This document shows, piece after piece, positions 1 through 5,289 of a DNA stretch of 5,289 nucleotides. The translations under genes and the position numbers were made by a program. The notes below the pieces were generated by a model. That model did not search any database and was not told the DNA's origin. It saw only the letters and a program-made list of their open reading frames with translations. Positions within the stretch are counted from its first letter, which is position 1, and the number at the start of each line of letters is the position of its first letter. The stretch is from Brachyspira catarrhinii. Its GTDB lineage: Bacteria; Spirochaetota; Brachyspiria; Brachyspirales; Brachyspiraceae. Where the stretch lies: the NCBI RefSeq assembly GCF_005518285.1, contig NZ_SJDU01000151.1:1-5289 (forward strand), in the 5' to 3' direction.

Positions 1-51
1 ATATTTTATAATTAGTAAGTAAACATAAACTTGAAAAAAGTTTAAAGTAAA

Positions 52-77
52 GCGCTCGGCTCGGCTCGGCTCGCGCG
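52..77. repeat. GC-rich tandem repeat of the pentamer CTCGG
   Basis: The unit CTCGG is repeated almost four times (55-73) and is flanked by GCG on the left and CGCG on the right, making a 26-bp island with 23 G/C bases in surroundings that are nearly all A and T. The period is five, not a multiple of three, and no gene reads through it. Short tandem arrays like this can change copy number by polymerase slippage. I cannot tell from one window whether it is a family of dispersed repeats. Confidence 0.75.
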
Positions 78-186
78 AATTTGATTTATAATAGTTTTAT
101 TTATCATAGGCGGAATTATACAATATTTAGAATTTTTGTCAACACTTTAAAATAAAAAATTTGTTGTCATTACTAATTTCAAATTT

Positions 187-290
187 GTCATTGCGAGATT
201 TATCGAAGCAATCTACTATTAATAAGGCTTAAATTTTAAAATCAAATTCTATTAATTTTGGATTACTTCTGGCATAGCCATCGTAATGAC
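187..290. repeat. REP/MITE-like imperfect palindromic element with GTCATTGCGAG ends
   Basis: The left arm has GTCATTGCGAG (187-197) and GAAGCAATCT (205-214). The right arm, read on the minus strand, has GTCATTACGAT (290-280) and GAAGTAATCC (269-260). The arms pair as an outer stem of ten base pairs including one G-U and an inner stem of ten positions with one mismatch, separated by unpaired bases and closed by an AT-rich loop of about 45 bases. From memory, palindromes with GTCATTGCGAG...GAAGCAATC ends recur between genes in many unrelated bacteria. No transposase is present, so this would be a non-autonomous or relic element. Placed after the priA stop, it could fold in the mRNA. Confidence 0.65.
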
Positions 291-302
291 GGTAAAATGT
301 TT

Positions 303-313
303 GTCATTGCGAG
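303..313 (+). repeat. Solitary extra GTCATTGCGAG end
   Basis: This is an exact second copy of the 11-base end found at 187-197, in the same orientation, 13 bases after the right end of the palindromic element. It is not followed by the matching GAAGCAATC half: the sequence turns into an A-rich tract instead. A shorter GTCATT match also lies at 166-171. These look like decayed or partial copies of the same repeat, which suggests repeated insertion or recombination here. Confidence 0.5.
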
Positions 314-362
314 CAAAAAAGAAAAGAATAAAATCTTAAACTTTAGTTAAGCTAAAAAATAT

Positions 363-2348
363 TCATAACATATTTATCGGGTCTATATCTATTTCTATAT
401 AATTCCCTTTTTGCGCTATAAAATTATTAGAAAGATTTTCAAAAAATTCTTTAAGCAAAGAATGAGACGCGGTTTTTATTAAAATATTCCATCTATAATA
501 TTTATTCAATTTACTCATTATGCAAGGAGTCGCTCCTAATATTTCAAGTTTATCTTTATGCTTATATGTTAACTTTCTTACTAAATCGGCTATAGTATTG
601 GCATCGCTTTCTACTTTTTTTTCGTTCTCTCCTCTTATAACCAATCGAATCAATCTTGAAAACGGCGGATAATTGAGAGGCGATTTTCTTTTTATTATTT
701 CGCTATTATAGAAAGAAATATAATCATGATTTTTCGCGCATTCTATACTGTAATGATTCGGCGAATAAGTTTGAATATAAACTATTCCTTTCTTTTCTCC
801 CCTTCCGCTTCTGCCCGCCACTTGAGTTATCAAATTAAAAGTTCTCTCCGAACTTCTGAAATCTGGTATATGAAGCGACATATCGGCAAAAAGAACTCCG
901 ACTAAAGTGACATTCGGAAAATCGAGTCCTTTCGCTATCATTTGCGTTCCTACTAATATATCAATTTCTCCGTCCGCAAATCTTTTAAATATTTTTTCGT
1001 AATTTTTTGTTCCACCGACAGTGTCTTGGTCGACTCTCTCTATTATCGCGTTTGGAAAAAGTATATTTAAATGTTCTTCCACTTTTTCCGTTCCGCTTCC
1101 GATTCTTTCAAAATATCCTATTTTACATTCTCCGCAAATCGTATCCAAAAATTGAGTATATCCGCAATAATGACACATAACGGTATTTTTCTTTTTATGA
1201 TATGTCAAAGAAACCGAACAATTCGGACATTCCAAAACTTTTCCGCAATGCGAACAACTGACTACGGGAGCATAACCTTTTCTATTCAAAAACAATATTA
1301 TCTGTTCTTTAAGTTCCAATTTTTTATTTATCTCTTCGACTAATTTTTGAGTTATCATTGGAAAGACTTCCGATTTTTTTTCTTTTTTCAAATCGAGTAT
1401 TTTCACTTCGGGCATATTTACCGAAGAAGCTCTTTTTGTTAAAGTTAAAAGTTCTATTTTTCCGTTTTGAGAGTGATAAAAACTTTCAATGGAAGGAGTC
1501 GCGCTTCCCAAAAGTAAAGTTGCGTTTTCTTTTTCTTTTCTATAAAACGCTATTTGTCTCGCATGGTATCTCGGCGTTTCGTTCGATTTATAACTCGTTT
1601 CATGCTCTTCGTCTATGACTATTATTCCCAAATTATTTGCGGGCGAAAATATCGCACTCCTCGCCCCCACAACTATTTTTATTTCGTTTTTTTTAATCAT
1701 TTGCCAATATCTATATTTTGAAGTCGGAGTTAATTTGCTATGTAAAACGGCTATTTTCCCTTCAAATCTTTCGGCGAATCTTTTTATAGTCTGCGGAGTT
1801 AACGATATTTCAGGAAGTATGACTATCGCTTGTTTGCCCATATCCACGACTTTTTTAATCGCTTGCAAATAAATTTCGGTTTTTCCGCTTCCTGTCACGC
1901 CATGCAATAAAAAAGTTTTAGATTTTTCAGATTCTATACTTTCAGATATTTTTTTTAAAACATTTTCCTGTTCTTCGTTTAATTTTAAATAAGGTTTTTG
2001 TTTTGCTGGAATCGGTTTGGCTTTCTTTTCAATCTTTGCTGGATTTCCCGCGGGGAGAGAGGCAAATAACGATTCTCCAAAAGAAGAATGATAATATTTG
2101 CTCATCCATTTTGCAAGCTCAAATTCTTTATTAGAACATATAGGCTCGATGTCTATTCTCGCTTTTATAGGATAGATTTTGAAATTGCCTTCCGACTCTT
2201 CGGTTTCTTCAATTACTATGCCTTTAATATTTCTATTTTTTACTGGAGCTATTATTCTGCAACCGACTAAACTGTCTTTTATTTCTTCTGGTTTTTTATA
2301 AGTGAGAATTTTATCAAACGGAAGATTAAAAACTACTTTAACAAACAT
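363..2348 (-). CDS. priA: Primosomal protein N' (PriA), replication restart 3'-5' DNA helicase
   Basis: PriA binds abandoned replication forks and D-loops, unwinds the lagging arm and starts reloading of the replicative helicase. The 661-residue product has the whole family layout. The N-terminal 3'-DNA-binding domain (about 1-100) is followed by Walker A GVTGSGKTE (150-158), motif II DEEH (246-249) and GSATPS (281-286). Eight zinc-binding cysteines come next (365, 368, 374, 377, 392, 395, 405, 408), then GTQMIAKGLDFPNV (467-480), motif VI QVAGRSGR (509-516) and a C-terminal IDIDP (653-657). It is slightly shorter than the 732-residue E. coli protein, and no key residue is missing. I chose the ATG at 2348-2346, which shares its A with the TGA of the upstream dksA-like gene (TGATG). 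A GTG one codon earlier (2351) is also possible. There is no clear Shine-Dalgarno sequence, so translation is probably coupled to the upstream gene. It is the last gene of the operon. Confidence 0.97.
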   Translation of the reverse strand: MFVKVVFNLPFDKILTYKKPEEIKDSLVGCRIIAPVKNRNIKGIVIEETEESEGNFKIYPIKARIDIEPICSNKEFELAKWMSKYYHSSFGESLFASLPAGNPAKIEKKAKPIPAKQKPYLKLNEEQENVLKKISESIESEKSKTFLLHGVTGSGKTEIYLQAIKKVVDMGKQAIVILPEISLTPQTIKRFAERFEGKIAVLHSKLTPTSKYRYWQMIKKNEIKIVVGARSAIFSPANNLGIIVIDEEHETSYKSNETPRYHARQIAFYRKEKENATLLLGSATPSIESFYHSQNGKIELLTLTKRASSVNMPEVKILDLKKEKKSEVFPMITQKLVEEINKKLELKEQIILFLNRKGYAPVVSCSHCGKVLECPNCSVSLTYHKKKNTVMCHYCGYTQFLDTICGECKIGYFERIGSGTEKVEEHLNILFPNAIIERVDQDTVGGTKNYEKIFKRFADGEIDILVGTQMIAKGLDFPNVTLVGVLFADMSLHIPDFRSSERTFNLITQVAGRSGRGEKKGIVYIQTYSPNHYSIECAKNHDYISFYNSEIIKRKSPLNYPPFSRLIRLVIRGENEKKVESDANTIADLVRKLTYKHKDKLEILGATPCIMSKLNKYYRWNILIKTASHSLLKEFFENLSNNFIAQKGNYIEIDIDPINML

Positions 2349-2713
2349 CACATTTTTTCACGACGTCTTTTATCTTCGTATTTAGACATACAATTTACGC
2401 ATCTTAAAGTATAAGGAATCGCCGTTAATCTATCTTCGCTAATCTCTTCTTTGCAATCGATACATTTTCCGTAAGAACCGTCTTCTATTCTTTTAAGAGC
2501 GTTATTTAAAGCTTCCAATTTATCTTTGTCTTTTTGCGAAGAGTTAACCAAACTTTGCTTCTCGTAAGTTTGAAAAGCTATATCCGCCATATCGCCGTGA
2601 GCCTCTTGTTTTAGCGCTTCGTAAGTTTCGTTTCCGCTCAATAATTCGTCTAATGTTTTTCTCTTTTCTTCAAGTATCAAATCTTTAAATTTTTTCAATT
2701 TTTTAGAGTTCAT
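2348..2713 (-). CDS. dksA: DksA/TraR-family zinc-finger transcription regulator
   Basis: Proteins of this family reach into the RNA polymerase secondary channel and, with ppGpp, change initiation at ribosomal and amino-acid promoters. The 121-residue product has two charged, probably coiled-coil helices (about 3-39 and 49-78). They flank a tip carrying the DxxDxA motif (D41, D44, A46), the acidic pair needed for activity in E. coli DksA. A four-cysteine zinc finger follows (C84, C87, C105, C108), with the CxxC-17-CxxC spacing of E. coli DksA. It lacks about 30 residues compared with the 151-residue E. coli protein, mostly at the N terminus. The start has a good ribosome site: AAGG (2724-2721) lies seven bases before the ATG. 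The gene follows rpsI by 53 bases and overlaps priA. The tip motif favours a working DksA over a TraR-like or purely structural relative, though the exact orthology is uncertain. Confidence 0.9.
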   Translation of the reverse strand: MNSKKLKKFKDLILEEKRKTLDELLSGNETYEALKQEAHGDMADIAFQTYEKQSLVNSSQKDKDKLEALNNALKRIEDGSYGKCIDCKEEISEDRLTAIPYTLRCVNCMSKYEDKRRREKM

Positions 2714-2766
2714 ATATCAACCTTCGTAATACGATTTGTAAAAGTATTTTCAATATTTTAAAAATA

Positions 2767-3165
2767 TTATCGTTTTGAAAATTGGAAAAGTTTTCTCGCT
2801 CCAGACCTTCCATATTTTTTTCTTTCAACTTCTCTCGAATCTCTCGTAATAAATCCGTTTCTCTTCAACGCTATTCTGAAATCCTGATTTTCCGCTATCA
2901 AAGCTTTCGCAATTCCATGTCTAACCGCATCCGCTTGAGCGCTTATTCCTCCGCCTCGAACATTTGCAAACACATCGTATTTTCCAAAATTTCCCGTTAT
3001 TCTTAAAGCGTCTTCCACGACTTTTATCAAAGCCGCCCTATTGCAAAAATAATCCGTATAATTTTTACCGTTTATTAAAATTTTTCCGCTTCCCAAAGCG
3101 ATGCGAGTTCTTGCGTTAGCCGTTTTTCTTTTTCCCGTAAAAATATTTAATTGTTTTGCAGCCAT
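2767..3165 (-). CDS. rpsI: 30S ribosomal protein S9
   Basis: S9 (uS9) is a 30S head protein whose basic C-terminal tail reaches towards the P-site tRNA. The 132-residue product is full length for the family. It shows the early TGKRKTANARTR block (10-21), INGK (31-34), the glycine-rich VRGGGISAQADAVRHG stretch (69-84) and the tail ERKKYGR-SGARK ending in QFSKR (114-132), whose final lysine and arginine are the tRNA-contacting end. The ATG is preceded by a perfect AGGAG (3178-3174) with eight bases between. The gene starts 18 bases after the rplM stop, so the two are almost certainly one transcript, as in most bacteria. Nothing about its sequence is unusual. Confidence 0.98.
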   Translation of the reverse strand: MAAKQLNIFTGKRKTANARTRIALGSGKILINGKNYTDYFCNRAALIKVVEDALRITGNFGKYDVFANVRGGGISAQADAVRHGIAKALIAENQDFRIALKRNGFITRDSREVERKKYGRSGARKLFQFSKR

Positions 3166-3183
3166 TATTTATTCTCCTATTTT

Positions 3184-3642
3184 TTACTTTATATTTATTA
3201 CTTCTGGTTTATTTGCCGCATGAGGATGTTCCGCTCCTGCGTAAACTTTCAATTTTTTCAAATGAAGTCTTCCCAAAGGATTATGAGAAAGCATTCCTTT
3301 AACCGCTATTCTAACCATTCTTTCTGGATTTTTTTCAAGTAGTTCGCCGTAGCTAACGGATTTAATTCCGCCGGGATAACCCGTATGTCTGTAATGAATT
3401 TTTCCTTTCTTTTTGTTTCCCGTCAATACTATATCTTTAGCGTTAATTATAATAACATAATCTCCGTTATCCAAATTATAAGCGTAATCGGTTTTATGTT
3501 TTCCTTTAAGCAAAAAAGCCGCTCTGCTTGCCACTCTTCCCAAAGATTTTCCTTTAGCGTCTATAATAAGCCAATTCTGTTTAATATCCTTTTGGGAGAG
3601 AACATAAGTATTGTTTTTCGTTTTCAAAATTTTCTTATCCAT
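3184..3642 (-). CDS. rplM: 50S ribosomal protein L13
   Basis: L13 (uL13) is an early-assembling 50S protein. The 152-residue product shows DAKGKSLGRVAS (28-39), the LLKGKHK block (44-50), INAKDIVLTG (66-75), YRHTGYPGG (84-92), GMLSHNPLGR (116-125) and the end GAEHPHAANKPEV (136-148). It is about ten residues longer than the 142-residue E. coli protein, mainly through a lysine- and asparagine-rich N-terminal extension. The start is supported by AAGGAT (3654-3649), six bases before the ATG. It is the first gene of the minus-strand operon rplM-rpsI-dksA-priA and has its own well-formed promoter upstream. The predicted leader is about 65 bases long, with no convincing fold that I could see. Confidence 0.98.
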   Translation of the reverse strand: MDKKILKTKNNTYVLSQKDIKQNWLIIDAKGKSLGRVASRAAFLLKGKHKTDYAYNLDNGDYVIIINAKDIVLTGNKKKGKIHYRHTGYPGGIKSVSYGELLEKNPERMVRIAVKGMLSHNPLGRLHLKKLKVYAGAEHPHAANKPEVINIK

Positions 3643-3714
3643 AAAAATATCCTTAAATAAAATCTTATTCTAAATATATTAAATTCTATTATTCTAAACG
3701 ATAATTAATGAATT

Positions 3715-3743
3715 ATTTTATCATAAATCGATTATAAAGTCAA
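3715..3743 (-). promoter_or_regulatory. Sigma-70 type promoter of the rplM operon
   Basis: On the minus strand the -35 box TTGACT (3743-3738) and the -10 box TAAAAT (3720-3715) are separated by exactly 17 bases. A run of eight A on that strand (3752-3745) lies just upstream of the -35 box, as in an UP element, which fits a strong ribosomal-protein promoter. The start of transcription would be near 3709, giving a leader of about 65 bases. The palindrome AATCGATT (3726-3733) sits in the spacer; whether a regulator uses it is unknown. Confidence 0.7.
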
Positions 3744-3839
3744 ATTTTTTTTGATACATTTTCTTAAAAACTTTTGACTCTCTTTCGGCTTACTTCAAAT
3801 ATTTCAAAGAATTCGTTATAAAAAGTTTGTTTTTAAATA

Positions 3840-3868
3840 TTGTTTAATTATTAAAATTATTATATAAT
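3840..3868 (+). promoter_or_regulatory. Probable promoter of the tandem envelope-protein genes
   Basis: A perfect -10 box TATAAT (3863-3868) is preceded, after 17 bases, by TTGTTT (3840-3845), which keeps only the TTG of the -35 consensus. Transcription would start near 3875, about 32 bases before the ATG at 3907. In DNA this AT-rich chance matches are common, so the evidence is the perfect -10, the correct spacing and the position just ahead of a gene. A second, poorer candidate (TTGACT at 3774-3779 with AATATT at 3798-3803) lies upstream. Confidence 0.5.
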
Positions 3869-3874
3869 AGCTTA

Positions 3875-3910
3875 ATGGCTAAAAAAATATTAATAAATGA
3901 AATAAAATGA
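3875..3910 (+). other. Possible 11-codon leader ORF overlapping the next gene start
   Basis: ATG at 3875 opens a frame of 11 codons (MAKKILINEIK) whose TGA (3908-3910) overlaps the ATG of the following gene (3907-3909) as ATGA. The ATG falls seven bases after the end of the predicted -10 box, so the mRNA would begin at or next to this start codon, as in a leaderless message. The following gene has no Shine-Dalgarno sequence, so ribosomes finishing the mini-ORF could start it. The ORF is short enough to be chance, and nothing in its composition proves translation. Confidence 0.2.
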
Positions 3911-4677
3911 AGACAATAAAAACTACTATTATATTATTAATTTTAATCTTTAATTCTTTCGATTTATTTGCAAAAAGCGGATTGGAATTGGGAATATTTG
4001 TCCCAATAGGAATGAGTATATCTTTGCATACTTTTGATTCGTCTGAATACGGAAATAATTCTGGATTCAATCAATATGTGGAAAATAACGCGAAGAAAAC
4101 TAAAGCGGGTTTTGAAATTGGAATTTTATCTCAAGCGGGATATAGTTTTCAAATAAATAGAGATTTTAGTATAAGCCTTTTAGGAGAGTTAGGATATTTC
4201 AGAGATTCTATTAATTACGGTTTGAAAGACACGGAAACAAATTCTTATATATTCGTAATGAAAAATAGCGTTTATAATACTTTCGACAGTTTATTGATTG
4301 GAGCTATTCCAAAACTAAATTATAAAAATTTTTCGTTTTCGTTGGGTTTCGGAGTAAAAATTCCGTTATACGCCGAAATAAATTATTCGTCAAAAAATAA
4401 GTCTATAGGATATATTACGGAAAATATAACTACGATTAAAGCGAATAAAATGAAAGACTATTTCAAACATCAAGCCATACCGTTTATAAAATTCGTATTC
4501 GATTATTCTTTTTATAGTTCGTCAAAATTCGATTTGGTTTTATCGGGTTATTTTAATTACGATTTTCCGATATATTATCAAAATAAAAATTCAAATAATA
4601 GCGTTAATCCGATTGAAAAATTATCGAGTATAGATTTGGGAATTCAATTTGGCGCAAAAATAAAACCTATGGGGTAA
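3907..4677 (+). CDS. Secreted, probable outer-membrane beta-barrel protein, first of a tandem pair
   Basis: The function is not known to me. The 256-residue product begins with a typical signal peptide: lysines at 2 and 5, a hydrophobic core at 7-15, and a likely signal peptidase I cut after FA22, giving a mature end KSGLELG. The rest shows short segments of alternating polar and hydrophobic or aromatic residues with many glycines and tyrosines (about 24-40, 68-97, 128-160, 190-222, 240-253), separated by polar loops rich in N, S and K. This is what small outer-membrane barrels look like. There is no lipobox cysteine and no internal membrane helix. The C terminus KIKPMG lacks the usual terminal aromatic residue of barrels, though IQFGAKI just before could be the last strand. 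There is no Shine-Dalgarno sequence; the start sits in AAATAAAATGAA, shared with its paralogue. A porin, adhesin or surface antigen are all possible. Confidence 0.85.
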   Translation: MKTIKTTIILLILIFNSFDLFAKSGLELGIFVPIGMSISLHTFDSSEYGNNSGFNQYVENNAKKTKAGFEIGILSQAGYSFQINRDFSISLLGELGYFRDSINYGLKDTETNSYIFVMKNSVYNTFDSLLIGAIPKLNYKNFSFSLGFGVKIPLYAEINYSSKNKSIGYITENITTIKANKMKDYFKHQAIPFIKFVFDYSFYSSSKFDLVLSGYFNYDFPIYYQNKNSNNSVNPIEKLSSIDLGIQFGAKIKPMG

Positions 4678-4688
4678 TATAAAATAAA

Positions 4689-5289
4689 ATGAAAATATTA
4701 TTAAAGATATTGATAATTACGATGCTTTTAAATCGTTTAGCGTTTGCCAAAAGCGGTCTTGAATACGGCTTTCAAGTTCCGATTGGTATGAGCGTAGGAA
4801 TTAACAGATTTATATTGAATAAAGACAGCTCGAGCGTTCAGCAAAGCAATTATAATTCAAAATTAAAACAAAATTCAAAAAATTCTTATATAGGTTTCGA
4901 TTTGGAAATATTGGCTCATTTAGGATACAATTTTGAATTTAGAAGGAATATGAGCTTAAGTTTATTATTTGAAATTGGATATTCGCATGACACTTTTTCT
5001 TCTTATTCCAAAAATAACGGAAGCTCTTCCGTAAAAAATTTAAATTATTATATTTTTGAAAGTATGACATTCGGAATATATCCTAAATTTAATTGGAATA
5101 AATTTTCTTTCGGTATCGCGAGCGGAATTAAAGTTCCGTTATACGCGAGAATTAAAGATTCGGTTGTAGATTATCAGAATTCCAAAATAACTCAAAATAT
5201 AGAAATTATAAAAGCGAATCAAATGAAAAATATATTTAAAGTTCCCATTATTCCGTATTTAAAATTTTCTGCAGATTATTTGATTTATT
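4689..5289 (+). CDS. Second secreted beta-barrel-like protein, paralogue, truncated by the window edge
   Basis: An open frame of 200 codons runs without a stop to the window end, so the C terminus lies outside. It starts 11 bases after the previous stop and is probably cotranscribed. The signal peptide (1-20, likely cut after FA20) leads to a mature end KSGLEYG. It is clearly related to its neighbour: both have VPIGMS near the mature start, a SLSLL/SISLL strand followed by E-x-GY, a PK-x-N segment leading into FSFG/FSLG, K-[IV]-PLYA, and IKAN-x-MK followed by IP and DY. Long stretches between these differ completely, for example about 41-66, which is rich in S, N, Q and K. As in its neighbour, no Shine-Dalgarno sequence is visible. 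I do not know its function; a surface-exposed barrel protein is the best reading. Confidence 0.85.
   Translation, partial: MKILLKILIITMLLNRLAFAKSGLEYGFQVPIGMSVGINRFILNKDSSSVQQSNYNSKLKQNSKNSYIGFDLEILAHLGYNFEFRRNMSLSLLFEIGYSHDTFSSYSKNNGSSSVKNLNYYIFESMTFGIYPKFNWNKFSFGIASGIKVPLYARIKDSVVDYQNSKITQNIEIIKANQMKNIFKVPIIPYLKFSADYLIY

Larger units (their letters stand above)
1..362. other. Gene-free intergenic region downstream of priA, rich in repeats
   Basis: No open frame of convincing length or composition lies here on either strand. The stretch is very AT-rich except for a short GC-rich tandem repeat at 52-77 and the palindromic element around 187-313; both have their own entries. The minus-strand end of the priA operon runs into this region. 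A 5-bp AT-rich stem (335-351) followed on the minus strand by a T-rich tract (334 down to about 316) is the only terminator-like feature, and it is too weak to call. The palindromic element could itself stop or stabilise the transcript, which is inference. Confidence 0.7.

Noticed and set aside
26..44. A perfect 7-bp hairpin with stem TAAACTT/AAGTTTA and loop GAAAA
   Set aside because: No T-run follows on either strand and no gene is seen to end here, so it cannot be supported as a terminator.
187..313. CRISPR-like reading of the repeated GTCATT ends
   Set aside because: The copies are short, unevenly spaced and partly inverted, and there are no uniform spacers or cas genes.
316..351. Weak stem CTTAA/TTAAG followed on the minus strand by a T-rich tract, after the priA stop
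   Set aside because: The stem has only five A/T-rich pairs with a mismatch in the loop side and the tract is interrupted by A and C. It is the best terminator candidate for the operon but too weak to list.
1071..2270. Several open frames of 60 to 90 codons on the plus strand opposite priA
   Set aside because: They lie wholly antisense to a strongly conserved gene, are rich in F, S and Y from reversed AT-rich codons, and show no domain or ribosome site.
2714..2766. Promoter-like TTGAAA with TATTAC 16 bases later, before the dksA-like gene
   Set aside because: The transcript would start within or after the ribosome-binding site of dksA, so it would not give a translatable message.
2752..2768. 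AT-only palindrome AATATTTT-A-AAAATATT between rpsI and the dksA-like gene
   Set aside because: It would be an unstable hairpin, overlaps the rpsI stop, and is not followed by a T-run. It does not argue for a break in the operon.
2782..3660. Plus-strand frames of 63 to 91 codons opposite rpsI and rplM
   Set aside because: They are shadows of ribosomal protein genes, with compositions typical of antisense reading and no independent support.
3774..3803. TTGACT with AATATT 18 bases later on the plus strand, a second promoter candidate for the envelope genes
   Set aside because: The -10 box matches only four of six bases and the spacing is 18. The TATAAT candidate nearer the gene is better.
3879..4070. 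Minus-strand frame of 63 codons overlapping the start of the first envelope gene
   Set aside because: It lies antisense to the signal-peptide region, whose hydrophobic codons give a false hydrophobic tail when read backwards.

Overview
The window is AT-rich DNA (roughly 70% A+T by eye) from a Gram-negative, probably host-associated bacterium. The very low GC, the codon bias towards AAA, GAA and ATA, the ribosomal-protein/DksA/PriA cluster and the small exported beta-barrel-like proteins whose mature ends begin KSGLE all suggest a spirochaete, most likely Brachyspira. That assignment is made from memory and style of sequence, not from a search.

Layout: positions 1-362 hold no gene. This stretch carries a GC-rich pentanucleotide tandem repeat and a REP/MITE-like palindromic element with GTCATTGCGAG ends, plus an extra solitary end. 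Positions 363-3642 are a four-gene operon on the minus strand, in transcription order rplM (ribosomal protein L13), rpsI (S9), a DksA/TraR-family zinc-finger regulator, and priA (replication restart helicase). The first three genes have clear Shine-Dalgarno sequences. The dksA-like stop and the priA start overlap as TGATG. A good sigma-70 type promoter (TTGACT, 17-base spacer, TAAAAT, with an A-tract upstream) drives rplM.

Positions 3643-3906 are a divergent intergenic region. It carries the rplM promoter on the minus strand and a TATAAT-type promoter on the plus strand. The plus-strand promoter serves two tandem paralogous genes, 3907-4677 and 4689 to the window edge. Each encodes a secreted protein that looks like an outer-membrane beta-barrel. 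The second gene is cut off by the end of the window.

Functionally the left half joins core growth functions: two ribosomal proteins that are neighbours in most bacteria, an RNA-polymerase secondary-channel factor known to adjust ribosomal transcription and to lessen replication-transcription conflicts, and the helicase that restarts broken forks. The right half is the start of what may be a longer array of diversifying envelope proteins. I see no defence system, phage gene, transposase, CRISPR array or tRNA. The least-explained items are the tandem paralogue family with its conserved IKAN-x-MK segment, the repeats at the left edge, and a possible leaderless mini-ORF overlapping the first envelope gene.
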